A DNA stretch of 64,000 nt from Mycobacterium sp. ST-F2 (GTDB lineage: Bacteria; Actinomycetota; Actinomycetes; Mycobacteriales; Mycobacteriaceae), in the NCBI RefSeq assembly GCF_001905655.1, contig NZ_JMHT01000005.1, positions 62,001 to 126,000 of the forward strand. The letters are read 5' to 3'. The notes below the pieces were generated by a model that saw only the letters and a list, made by a program, of their open reading frames with translations, did not search any database and was not told the origin of the DNA. The position numbers were made by a program, and so were the translations under genes. Of this stretch, positions 33,957 through 42,074 are shown in pieces (the stretch's first letter is position 1; the number at the start of each line of letters is the position of its first letter).

Positions 33957-34850
33957 GTGACCCTGAACACTATCGCCTTCGAGCTGGTCCCGCCGAACAT
34001 TGAGCGCGGTCCCCAGTTTGCGGTCGACGAGGCGCACAAGGTGCTGCTCAACGCCGCGGCGGTCGGCATCGAGGGCCGCATCCGGCACGTCATGATCCCC
34101 GGGATGATCGAGGAGGACGGCGACCGGCCCATCGAGATGAAGCCGAAGATGGACGTCCTCGACTTCTGGCAGCTGATGAAGCCGGAGCTGCCCGGCATGC
34201 GCGGACTGTGCACCCAGGTGACGTCGTTCCTGGACGAGGACGCGCTCGGGAAGCGGCTGACCGTGCTGCAGGACGCGGACTTCGACGGCATCGCGTTCGT
34301 CGGCGTGCCGCGCACGATGAGTGACGGTGAAGGCTCCGGTGTCGCACCGACCGACGCGTTGACCATCTACCGCGACCAGGTGCCGAACCGCGGCGTGATC
34401 CTGATTCCGACGCGTGACGGCGAGCAGGGCCGCTTCAACTTCAAGATCAACCAGGGCGCCACCTACGGCATGACCCAGCTGCTGTACTCGGACACCATCG
34501 TGGGGTTCCTGAAGGAGTTCGCCGCGACGACCGAGCATCGCCCCGAGCTTCTGCTGTCGTTCGGGTTCGTTCCCAAGATGGAGTCCAAGGTCGGCCTCAT
34601 CAACTGGCTGATCCAGGATCCGGGCAATCCGCTGGTCGCGGCCGAGCAGGAGTTCGTGACGCGGCTGGCGGGCGAGGAGCCGGCAGCCAAGCGGGCGCTG
34701 ATGCTGGACCTGTACAAGCGCGTCATCGACGGCGTGGGCGAGCTCGGCTTCCCGATCAGCATCCACCTGGAAGCCGCATACGGGGTGTCCAAGCCGGCGT
34801 TCGAAACCTTCGCGACGATGCTGGACTACTGGGCGCCGGACAAGGTCTAG
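33957..34850 (+). CDS. Mycobacterial-type methylenetetrahydrofolate reductase
   Basis: A 297-residue enzyme. It closely matches the actinobacterial family exemplified by M. tuberculosis Rv2172c, described as a non-canonical MTHFR: MTLNTIAFELVPPN at the start, GRIRHVMIPGMIEEDGDRPIEMKPKMDVLDFW, GIAFVGVPRTMSDGEGSGVAPTDAL and LLLSFGFVPKMESKVGLINWLIQDPGNPLV. The family lacks the flavin site of MetF and reduces methylene-THF to methyl-THF with NADH, feeding methionine synthesis. GTG 33957 has GGAGCAGA upstream. It is monocistronic. Confidence 0.85.
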   Translation: MTLNTIAFELVPPNIERGPQFAVDEAHKVLLNAAAVGIEGRIRHVMIPGMIEEDGDRPIEMKPKMDVLDFWQLMKPELPGMRGLCTQVTSFLDEDALGKRLTVLQDADFDGIAFVGVPRTMSDGEGSGVAPTDALTIYRDQVPNRGVILIPTRDGEQGRFNFKINQGATYGMTQLLYSDTIVGFLKEFAATTEHRPELLLSFGFVPKMESKVGLINWLIQDPGNPLVAAEQEFVTRLAGEEPAAKRALMLDLYKRVIDGVGELGFPISIHLEAAYGVSKPAFETFATMLDYWAPDKV

Positions 34851-34872
34851 CGTTTCGGCAGACGTCAGGCGC

Positions 34873-35280
34873 TCACAGGGAGACGTTCCGGACCATCGTG
34901 AGCTTTCGGCGGCTGATGCGCCACCCTCCGTCGGTACGGACCAGTTCGTCGTCGTAGAAGCCGGTCGCGTTGACATCAGATGTCTTGTGCGGCTTGGCCT
35001 CCCGCGCAATGAGCAGCACGTCGACATAGGTGCGGGCGGTGGCGGTATCGCCGTCGATCTCGATGGCGTGGTTGCTGAGCCGGTGCAGAGTGTGCTCGAA
35101 CGGCACATGCACCTGGATCATGTAGTCCGTGACGCCGTCGACGCCGTGCCATGAGCCGATCTGGCCGTAGTCCAACACGCAGTCGTCGGTGAACACGGAA
35201 CGAAACAGTGGCCAGTCCTGCCGGTCGATGCCCGTGGCGTACCGGGTCAGCAGGTCGATGATGTCTTCGCGGTCGGCCAT
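34873..35280 (-). CDS. SnoaL-like NTF2-fold protein
   Basis: A 135-residue cytoplasmic protein of the SnoaL_4 type: ADREDIIDLLTRYATGIDRQDWPLFRSVFTDDCVLDYGQIG, then HGVDGVTDYMIQVHVPFEHTLHRLSNHAIEIDGDTATARTYVDV and a final strand GGWRISRRKLTMVR. Such proteins act as small-molecule isomerases, dehydratases or hydroxylases, and the Tyr/Asp pair early in the protein is commonly conserved in them. The substrate is unknown. ATG 35280 is chosen because the domain begins there. Confidence 0.83.
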   Translation of the reverse strand: MADREDIIDLLTRYATGIDRQDWPLFRSVFTDDCVLDYGQIGSWHGVDGVTDYMIQVHVPFEHTLHRLSNHAIEIDGDTATARTYVDVLLIAREAKPHKTSDVNATGFYDDELVRTDGGWRISRRKLTMVRNVSL

Positions 35281-35322
35281 GGGGTTCTCCGTTCGTGTGC
35301 ACAACGGGTGGCGATCGTCAGA

Positions 35323-35742
35323 TTACGAGGCTCGCTTGCCCCCGAACAACCGTCCGGTCTCGGCGGCGTTGAGGGGGCCGGGCATGGTGGGAGTCCTGAC
35401 GTCTGCCCGCCCTGCGGTGCCGCGTGATCCGCCGTCCGCGGGGCTTCCGGCGTTCTGCTGCGCGCTGATCGACGTCGCCGGCTGCGACCGGGGGATGGCG
35501 CCGGGTGCCATGCGCTGAACGGGGCTCACCGGCGCCGTCGAGACGCGGCCGTCGTTGTTCTGGGCGCTCAGCGAGCTGGTCGGCTGGGGGCGGTCGATCA
35601 CCGGGCCTGGGTGCGGCCCCTTCGCTGCTGCCGGTGCCGCGAGTGCGATCGACAGGGCCGACACTCCGATGGCGCCGGCTGTCATGACACGACCGATGGA
35701 ACGACGGAGCTCGGTGCCGGTGTGGTGGTTGTTGGTGTTCAT
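35323..35742 (-). CDS. Secreted protein of unknown function, next to MarR gene
   Basis: A 139-residue exported protein. An Arg/His-rich N-terminus precedes the signal helix (VMTAGAIGVSALSIALAAPAAA), with cleavage near residue 41. The mature part is low in hydrophobic residues, rich in Ser, Pro, Gln and Gly, and contains a loose repeat: PGPVIDRPQPTSSLSAQNND and PGAIPRSQPATSISAQQNAG. It looks disordered. ATG 35742 has AAAGG upstream. The gene is divergent from a MarR regulator, and an inverted repeat at 35761-35780 lies just before it, so MarR likely controls it. Confidence 0.65.
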   Translation of the reverse strand: MNTNNHHTGTELRRSIGRVMTAGAIGVSALSIALAAPAAAKGPHPGPVIDRPQPTSSLSAQNNDGRVSTAPVSPVQRMAPGAIPRSQPATSISAQQNAGSPADGGSRGTAGRADVRTPTMPGPLNAAETGRLFGGKRAS

Positions 35743-35760
35743 GACGCCGCCTTTCTAGAT

Positions 35761-35780
35761 AGTTGCTTGAACAAGTAACT
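35761..35780. promoter_or_regulatory. MarR operator palindrome
   Basis: AGTTGCTTGAACAAGTAACT is a 20-bp inverted repeat with one mismatched pair. It lies 19 bases upstream of the secreted protein start. A smaller related site (GTTAG-acaa-CTAAC, 35833-35846) lies 19 bases upstream of the MarR start. Confidence 0.6.
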
Positions 35781-35832
35781 ATGAACGGCTATTCCAACTG
35801 GGATTTTTGTGCGCCGTGGCCGAGTTATGGTG

Positions 35833-35846
35833 GTTAGACAACTAAC
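35833..35846. promoter_or_regulatory. Second MarR-type site
   Basis: GTTAGACAACTAAC is a 5-bp inverted repeat around four bases, within a stretch TTAGACAACTAACT similar to half sites of 35761-35780. It is close to the MarR start and suits autoregulation. Confidence 0.4.
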
Positions 35847-35864
35847 TGCTGACAGGGGGCGTTG

Positions 35865-36383
35865 ATGGTGACGGAGAGCATTGAAGGTGGGGAGGCATGC
35901 GAGGCGATGGCATTGCCGACGGCGGCCCGCAGCGGCCCCGTCAGCCACGCGGTCTTTCAGCTCACCCGGCTCACGAGAACGATCGTCGCGACACTCCTGC
36001 GGCCGCTCGGTCTGTATCCGGGCCAGGAGCTGGTGATGATGTACCTGTGGGATCGCGGCCCACTCCGCCAGACGGATCTGGTCAGGCTCACCAGTTCCGA
36101 TGCGCCCACGATGACCCGCATGATCCAGCGGCTGGAGCACGCCGGATTCGTCCGCCGCTTCCCGAGCCCCGAGGACAAGCGCGCACATCTGGTCGAAGCG
36201 ACACCGGCCAGCCGCGGATTGCGCGATCAGATCGAGGGCATATGGCGCCAGATGGAGGAGATGACCGTCGGCGGCCTTGATGATCAGGAGCGGGATGCCG
36301 TCCTGCGGGTCGTCCAGGGACTTGCGCATCGGCTCGCCGGATCGGCGATGGAGTCGACCGACGACGAGCTGCTCACCCCGTGA
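35865..36383 (+). CDS. MarR-family transcriptional regulator
   Basis: A 172-residue winged-helix regulator. The DNA-binding part reads LRPLGLYPGQELVMMYLWDRGPLRQTDLVRLTSSDAPTMTRMIQRLEHAGFVRRFPSPEDKRAHLVEATPA, with the conserved wing Asp-x-Arg (EDKRAH). Flanking helices form the dimer. ATG 35865 follows AGGGGGC; a TTG one codon upstream exists. It is divergent from a small secreted protein with two inverted repeats between, suggesting control of both. Ligand unknown. Confidence 0.87.
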   Translation: MVTESIEGGEACEAMALPTAARSGPVSHAVFQLTRLTRTIVATLLRPLGLYPGQELVMMYLWDRGPLRQTDLVRLTSSDAPTMTRMIQRLEHAGFVRRFPSPEDKRAHLVEATPASRGLRDQIEGIWRQMEEMTVGGLDDQERDAVLRVVQGLAHRLAGSAMESTDDELLTP

Positions 36384-36415
36384 CGTCGCGGCCGATGAGG
36401 TGGCGGGCGACCGCC

Positions 36416-36421
36416 TATCCT
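36416..36421 (+). promoter_or_regulatory. -10 box for leaderless hrpA mRNA
   Basis: TATCCT ends seven bases before the GTG at 36429, and there is no ribosome binding site. This supports the GTG start and a leaderless transcript. Confidence 0.4.
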
Positions 36422-36428
36422 GGGACCA

Positions 36429-39400
36429 GTGTCCGACCTTCAGCTACGCGAACTGCGTGATCGTCTGGATGGTCTGACCATCCGTGACGCCGCGCGGCTG
36501 CAGCGTCGGCTGAAGAACCTGCGGGGCGACAACCCGGAGAAGATCGCCGAACAGATCGCCGCGGCGGAAGGCGTGATCGCCAGTCGTCTCGCGGCTGTTC
36601 CTGCGATCACCTATCCCGACCTGCCGGTCACCGATCGTCGAGGTGAGATCGCCAAGGCCATCACCGACAACCAGGTGGTCATCGTCGCCGGCGAGACCGG
36701 CTCGGGCAAGACGACGCAGCTGCCCAAGATCTGTCTCGAGCTCGGCAGGGGCATCCGCGGCACCATCGGGCACACCCAGCCACGACGGCTGGCGGCCCGG
36801 ACGGTGGCGCAGCGCATCGCCGACGAAACCGGCACGGCGCTGGGCGGCGCCATCGGCTACACGGTGCGGTTCACCGACCAGGCCAGCGACTCGACCCTCG
36901 TCAAACTGATGACCGACGGCATTCTGCTCGCCGAGATTCAGAGGGACCGGCGGCTGCTGCGGTACGACACACTGATCCTCGACGAGGCCCACGAACGCAG
37001 TCTCAACATCGACTTCCTGCTCGGGTACCTGCGCGAGTTGCTGCCGCGGCGCCCCGACCTCAAGGTCATCGTGACGTCGGCGACCATCGAGCCGGAGAGG
37101 TTCGCGAAGCACTTCGGCGGAGCGCCCATCGTTGAGGTCTCGGGCCGTACCTACCCCGTCGAAATCCGTTACCGGCCACTGGAAGTCCCCGTCGCGGTGG
37201 ACGACAGCGACGACCCCGACGATCCCGATCATGAGATCGTCCGCACCGAGACCCGGGACCAGACCGAGGCCATCGTCGACGCCGTGCGGGAACTGGAATC
37301 AGAACCGGCCGGCGACGTGCTGGTGTTTCTGTCCGGTGAGCGCGAAATCCGCGACACCGCAGAGGCTTTGCGGGATGCGCTGTCCGGCGACACCTTCCCG
37401 ACGGAGATCCTGCCGCTGTACGCCCGGCTGCCGACCGCGGACCAGCAGAAGGTCTTCAACGCGAAGCCCGGCGGGCCCCGCCGGATCGTGTTGGCCACCA
37501 ACGTCGCCGAGACATCGCTGACGGTGCCGGGCATCCGGTACGTCGTCGACCCGGGCACCGCGCGCATCTCGCGGTACAGCCGGCGCACCAAGGTGCAGCG
37601 GCTGCCGATCGAACCCATTTCGCAGGCGTCGGCCGCGCAGCGGTCCGGCCGGTCGGGCCGTACCGCGCCGGGTGTGTGCATCCGGCTGTATTCGGAAGAG
37701 GACTTCGCGTCGCGGCCGCGGTACACCGACCCGGAGATCCTGCGCACCAACCTCGGTGCGGTCATTCTGCAGATGGCTGCTTTGGGTCTCGGCGAAATCG
37801 AGGCTTTCCCTTTCCTGGATCCGCCGGATGCGCGCAGCATCCGTGACGGCATCCAATTGCTCCAGGAATTGGGCGCTTTCGACGCGAAGGGCGCCATCAC
37901 CGACGTCGGTCGCCGACTGGCCCGGCTACCGCTGGACCCGCGTGTCGGCCGGATGATCCTGCAGGCCGACACCGAAGGCTGCGTGCGCGAGGTGCTGATC
38001 CTGGCCGCCGCGCTGTCGATCCCGGATCCGCGGGAGCGGCCGTCCGACCGGGAAGAGGCCGCGCGGCAGAAGCACGCGCGGTTCGCCGACGAACATTCGG
38101 ACTTCATCTCCTATCTGAACTTGTGGAACTACCTGCGTGAGCAACGGAACCAGTTGTCCGGCAGCGCGTTCCGCCGGATGTGCCGCGACGAGTTCCTGCA
38201 CTACCTGCGGATTCGGGAATGGCAGGACCTGGTTGGCCAGTTGCGCAGCATCGCCGGCGATCTCGGCATCCGGGAGTCGGGCGAGGAGGCCGACCCGTTG
38301 CGTATCCACACCGCGCTGACCGCCGGGCTGCTGTCGCACGTCGGGTTGCGGGAAGGCGAGACGCGCGATTACCAGGGCGCCCGCAACTCGCGGTTCGTGT
38401 TGGCGCCGGGCTCGGTGCTGACGAAGAAGCCGCCGCGGTGGATCGTCGTTGCCGATCTGGTGGAGACGAGCCGGCTGTTCGGGCGTATCGCGGCGCGCAT
38501 CGAACCGGAGACCGTCGAGCGGGTCGCCGGAGATCTGTTGCAGCGCACCTTCAGCGAGCCGCACTGGGATGCCCGCCGGGGTGCGGTCATGGCGTTCGAA
38601 CGGGTGACGCTCTACGGCTTGCCTTTGGTGCCGCGGCGGCGGGTGGGCTATGCGCAGGTGGATCCCGTGGTCGCACGCGAGCTGTTCATCCGGCACGCGC
38701 TGGTCGAGGGCGACTGGCAGACGCGCCACCACTTCTTCCGGGACAACACGCGCCTGCGGGCTGAGCTGGACGAGCTGGAGGAACGCGCGCGGCGGCGGGA
38801 TCTGCTGGTCGGCGACGACGATGTCTATGCCTTCTACAACCAGCGCGTGCCGGAAAGCGCGGTGTCGGCACGGCATTTCGACGCCTGGTGGAAGAAGCAG
38901 CGGCATGTGACGCCGGACCTGCTGACCATGACGCGCGAGGATCTGCTGCGTGCCGACACCGATGCCGACCAGCCCGACACCTGGCAGACCGGCGACCTGT
39001 CGCTGCCGTTGAGCTACCGGTTCGAGCCCGGCGCCGCCGATGACGGTGTGACGGTGCACGTTCCGGTCGAGGTGCTGGCGAGGCTCGGGGGTGACGGTTT
39101 CGCGTGGCAGGTACCCGCACTGCGCGAAGAGTTGGTGACGGCGCTGATCAAGTCGCTGCCCAAGGACCTGCGCCGCAACTTCGTGCCCGCGCCCGACACC
39201 GCGCGGGCGGTGCTGCCGGACCTCAATCCGGGAGACGGCTCACTGCTCGAGGAACTGCAGCGCGAACTGCGCAGGCGCAGTGGCATTCTGGTGCCGATCG
39301 ACGCCTTCGACCTGAGCAAGATTCCGGATCACCTGCGGGTCACCTTCGCTGTCGAGAAAGCCGGCACCGAGGTGGCGCGTGGCAAGGACCTGGGCGCGCT

Positions 39401-40325
39401 GCACGACACGCTGGCCGGTTCGGTGCGTCAAGCGGTCGCCGGTGCCGTCGCAGGTGATCTGCAGCGGACCGGCCTGAAGGCCTGGCCCGATGATCTGGCC
39501 GAGTTGCCGCGGAGTGTGGAGAGCGCGGCCGGTGGTCACACCGTGCGCGGGTTCCCGGCGTTCGTGGATACCGGTGCGGCAGTGGATATTCGCGTGTTCC
39601 CGACCGCTGCCGAGCAGGCAGCGGCCATGGGACCGGGACTGCGGCGGCTGCTCCGGTTGGCGGCACCGTCACCGGTCAAAGCAGCCGAGCGCGGGCTCAA
39701 TCCCCGGGCGCGACTGGCGCTGTCGAGCAATCCCGACGGCAGCCTGGCCGCGCTGCTCGAAGACTGCGCCGACGCCGCGGTGCGGGTACTGGCACCCAAG
39801 CCGGTGTGGACCGCGGCGGACTTCACGGCGCTGCGCGACACCGTCGCAGCCAAGTTGGTCCCGACGACGCTCGATGTGGTCGGCCGCGTCGAGCGCGTGC
39901 TGACCGCCGCGCATGCGGCGCAGGTCGCGTTGCCGGACAAGCCATCTGCGCTCCAGGCCGACGCGGTCGCCGATATCCGTGCGCAGTTGGCCCGGCTGCT
40001 GCCGGTCGGGTTCGTCGCGGCGACGGGCGTGATCCACCTGGCCGACCTGACCCGGTACCTGACGGCCGTCGGCCGACGGCTGGAGCGGTTACCCCAGGCG
40101 CCGGCCGCGGACCGCGAACGGATGGATCGGATACACGCCGTCCAGGACGCGTACGACGAACTGCGGCAGGCACTTTCGCCGCTGCGGTGCCAAGGCGACG
40201 ACGTCCGCGACATCGCCCGGCAGATCGAGGAGCTCCGCGTCAGTCTCTGGGCCCAGCAGTTGGGCACCCCGAGGCCCGTCAGCGAGCAGCGGATCTACCG
40301 GGCCATCGACGCCATCGTCCCGTGA
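36429..40325 (+). CDS. hrpA: ATP-dependent RNA helicase HrpA (DEAH box)
   Basis: A 1298-residue helicase, the full length expected for HrpA. Motif I GETGSGKTTQ is at residues 88-97, motif II DEAH at 185-188, motif III SAT just before 220, and motif VI QRSGRSGR in the second RecA domain. The ratchet and OB regions follow, then the HrpA-specific C-terminal extension (DUF3418-like, roughly 700-1290). E. coli HrpA resolves stalled ribosomes on mRNA; the same role is plausible here. The GTG start has a -10 box seven bases upstream. The stop codon forms part of a 22-bp hairpin shared with the convergent gene. Confidence 0.95.
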   Translation: MSDLQLRELRDRLDGLTIRDAARLQRRLKNLRGDNPEKIAEQIAAAEGVIASRLAAVPAITYPDLPVTDRRGEIAKAITDNQVVIVAGETGSGKTTQLPKICLELGRGIRGTIGHTQPRRLAARTVAQRIADETGTALGGAIGYTVRFTDQASDSTLVKLMTDGILLAEIQRDRRLLRYDTLILDEAHERSLNIDFLLGYLRELLPRRPDLKVIVTSATIEPERFAKHFGGAPIVEVSGRTYPVEIRYRPLEVPVAVDDSDDPDDPDHEIVRTETRDQTEAIVDAVRELESEPAGDVLVFLSGEREIRDTAEALRDALSGDTFPTEILPLYARLPTADQQKVFNAKPGGPRRIVLATNVAETSLTVPGIRYVVDPGTARISRYSRRTKVQRLPIEPISQASAAQRSGRSGRTAPGVCIRLYSEEDFASRPRYTDPEILRTNLGAVILQMAALGLGEIEAFPFLDPPDARSIRDGIQLLQELGAFDAKGAITDVGRRLARLPLDPRVGRMILQADTEGCVREVLILAAALSIPDPRERPSDREEAARQKHARFADEHSDFISYLNLWNYLREQRNQLSGSAFRRMCRDEFLHYLRIREWQDLVGQLRSIAGDLGIRESGEEADPLRIHTALTAGLLSHVGLREGETRDYQGARNSRFVLAPGSVLTKKPPRWIVVADLVETSRLFGRIAARIEPETVERVAGDLLQRTFSEPHWDARRGAVMAFERVTLYGLPLVPRRRVGYAQVDPVVARELFIRHALVEGDWQTRHHFFRDNTRLRAELDELEERARRRDLLVGDDDVYAFYNQRVPESAVSARHFDAWWKKQRHVTPDLLTMTREDLLRADTDADQPDTWQTGDLSLPLSYRFEPGAADDGVTVHVPVEVLARLGGDGFAWQVPALREELVTALIKSLPKDLRRNFVPAPDTARAVLPDLNPGDGSLLEELQRELRRRSGILVPIDAFDLSKIPDHLRVTFAVEKAGTEVARGKDLGALHDTLAGSVRQAVAGAVAGDLQRTGLKAWPDDLAELPRSVESAAGGHTVRGFPAFVDTGAAVDIRVFPTAAEQAAAMGPGLRRLLRLAAPSPVKAAERGLNPRARLALSSNPDGSLAALLEDCADAAVRVLAPKPVWTAADFTALRDTVAAKLVPTTLDVVGRVERVLTAAHAAQVALPDKPSALQADAVADIRAQLARLLPVGFVAATGVIHLADLTRYLTAVGRRLERLPQAPAADRERMDRIHAVQDAYDELRQALSPLRCQGDDVRDIARQIEELRVSLWAQQLGTPRPVSEQRIYRAIDAIVP

Positions 40326-40372
40326 TTTGTGCACGATTTTCCGCGGCCGGCGCGGAAAATCGTGCACAAATC
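40324..40372. terminator. 22-bp perfect hairpin between convergent genes
   Basis: Arms 40324-40345 and 40351-40372 are perfectly complementary around a five-base loop (GCCGG). The left arm includes the last two bases of the hrpA stop codon, and the right arm ends two bases before the next gene's stop. Being symmetric, it can terminate transcription from both sides. Confidence 0.75.
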
Positions 40373-40374
40373 CC

Positions 40375-41475
40375 TCAGGAAGGTGACGTGGGGGCGTCGG
40401 CGATCTTGACCAGCTGGACCTCAGGGCGGTCGGGCACCTGGTCGGTGAGGAACCAGCGGAACGCCAGATTGCCCACCGGATAGTCCAGTGTGGTCAGCGA
40501 ATTCGGGTGGGTGGTGGTACCGCGGGACAGCACGACCGTCACCGTGCCGTCCGAGTTGGGCACCGCGCTGTACCCGTTGAGTGAGCTGCGGGCATCGCTG
40601 GCTCCGGGGGTGGCCATGAACTGGTTCCACACCACCAGGTTCCAGAACCGGCACGCCGGCGGCCGGTGGGTGATGACCAGAGCCTCGTCCTCGGCGAGCA
40701 CGAAGCTGCCATACGAATAGCATGCGTCACGCGCTGACCAGCCGAAGTTGGCGTCCGGCACCTGGTACGGCGCAGCGAATTCATTTGCCAGATGGGCGGT
40801 TTCGTGACCGAGTGTCGCGGCGTCGACCGCCCGGGTACCCACCGGCATGGGCATGATGGCGAACAGCGTACGGATCCAGTTGGCGCTGGACCGCAGCGCG
40901 GCGGCGGTTGCGGCATCACTGTGCCGGAACGGTTCCGGGGGATCGAGTGCCTCGATGTTCCACGTGACCGGACGGCCCGTCGTCGGATCGGCCTGGTAGT
41001 CGCGCGTCAGGAAGACGGCGGCCTCGGGCAGCGGTCCGAGCTCGAACGAGAAGTTGCCGTCCGCGTCGAATTCGATGTCGGTATCACGGATTATCGCGAC
41101 CACCTTGTTCGACCAGGCGCCGGGGGAGGGCTCGTTGTACGCGGTCAGCGAGAGGTACACGCTGTCGCCCTTGTTGCCGAAGACGCGGTATTTGCGCTCC
41201 GGATCGACCGGGCACATGTGGTAGTAGGCGTCGGTGTTGTCGCCACCCCACCGGCGGTCATGCCGGGTCGGGGTGTTGACGGCGACGAACTGGGGCCGGC
41301 CTGGCTCGGGGAACAGGTAGCAGTCCAGCGCCACGCCGAGACCGGTCGCGAGCATGCGGTAGCCGTCGGCGATCTGCCGGTCATCGGTGACGGCGCGCGG
41401 ACCCTCGAGGAAGGAGGTGTCGAGCTCACGAAGGGTGTCGAGGAGTTCCCGCCACGCGGCAGCGGATTCGGTCAT
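40375..41475 (-). CDS. DUF1214 domain protein
   Basis: A 366-residue protein of the DUF1254/DUF1214 type. The C-terminal part has the DUF1214 pattern: GSFVLAEDEALVITHRPPACRFWNLVVWNQFM then SDARSSLNGYSAVPNSDGTVTVVLSRGTTTHPNSLTTLDYPVGNLAFRWFLTD. The N-terminal half has NTPTRHDRRWGGDNTDAYYHMCPVDPERKYRVFGNKGDSVYLSLTAY. No signal peptide is seen. The family is of unknown function. It is preceded by a TetR gene whose stop overlaps its start (ATGA), so the two form an operon. Confidence 0.82.
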   Translation of the reverse strand: MTESAAAWRELLDTLRELDTSFLEGPRAVTDDRQIADGYRMLATGLGVALDCYLFPEPGRPQFVAVNTPTRHDRRWGGDNTDAYYHMCPVDPERKYRVFGNKGDSVYLSLTAYNEPSPGAWSNKVVAIIRDTDIEFDADGNFSFELGPLPEAAVFLTRDYQADPTTGRPVTWNIEALDPPEPFRHSDAATAAALRSSANWIRTLFAIMPMPVGTRAVDAATLGHETAHLANEFAAPYQVPDANFGWSARDACYSYGSFVLAEDEALVITHRPPACRFWNLVVWNQFMATPGASDARSSLNGYSAVPNSDGTVTVVLSRGTTTHPNSLTTLDYPVGNLAFRWFLTDQVPDRPEVQLVKIADAPTSPS

Positions 41476-42047
41476 GCGCCAATACCTTTCAGAATCAGTG
41501 TGGTGTTGCGGTCGATCCAGTCGTCATCAGGGGCGTCGCTGCGGGTGAGGGCCGCGAGCAGCGCGATGCCGGTGATGACCTCGGTCAGATCGGAGGGCGT
41601 GACGCCGGGGCGCAGCTCCCCGCGCGCGGCCGCGGCGTCGAGGTGGGCGTGCAACCCGGGTCCCAGCGCGTCGGCGAAGCGGTCCAGTAGGGCGGTGTGC
41701 AGGCTGGCATCAGCGGTCATTTCGCCGAGCAACCCGGGCAGGGCGGCGCGCGCTGCGGGAGTGCTGAGTACCGCCACGGTGCCGCGGACCATCGCGCGGA
41801 CATCCCCGGCCAGGGACCCGGTGTCCGGCAGTTCGGTGGCTATGCCGGCGGGGAAAACGGCCTCGTGGACCAGATGGGCCTTGCTGGGCCAGCGTCGGTA
41901 GATCGTCGGCTTACTGGTGCCGGCCTGCTTGGCGATGGCGTCCACCGACAACGCGGCGTAGCCCACTTCACCGAGCAGTTCGGCGGTGGCGGTGAGCACG
42001 GCGTTGTCGATGCGTGAATCACGGGGTCGTCCAAGTGCTTTCGTCAT
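41472..42047 (-). CDS. TetR-family regulator in operon with DUF1214 protein
   Basis: A 191-residue repressor. The DNA-binding domain is DSRIDNAVLTATAELLGEVGYAALSVDAIAKQAGTSKPTIYRRWPSKAHLV (about residues 10-60), followed by a TetR_C-type ligand domain. ATG 42047 starts GRPRD-type sequence typical of this subgroup; ATG 42059 upstream would add four residues. It is divergent from the sulfotransferase with only 15-27 bases between, so any operator must overlap both starts. It is cotranscribed with the DUF1214 gene and may control all three genes. Confidence 0.85.
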   Translation of the reverse strand: MTKALGRPRDSRIDNAVLTATAELLGEVGYAALSVDAIAKQAGTSKPTIYRRWPSKAHLVHEAVFPAGIATELPDTGSLAGDVRAMVRGTVAVLSTPAARAALPGLLGEMTADASLHTALLDRFADALGPGLHAHLDAAAARGELRPGVTPSDLTEVITGIALLAALTRSDAPDDDWIDRNTTLILKGIGA

Positions 42048-42074
42048 TACGAAACTCATAGTAACATAATTTGT

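Noticed and set aside
37229..38107. Long minus-strand frames opposite hrpA
   Set aside because: Antisense frames created by GC-rich codon use; the plus-strand frame carries all helicase motifs.
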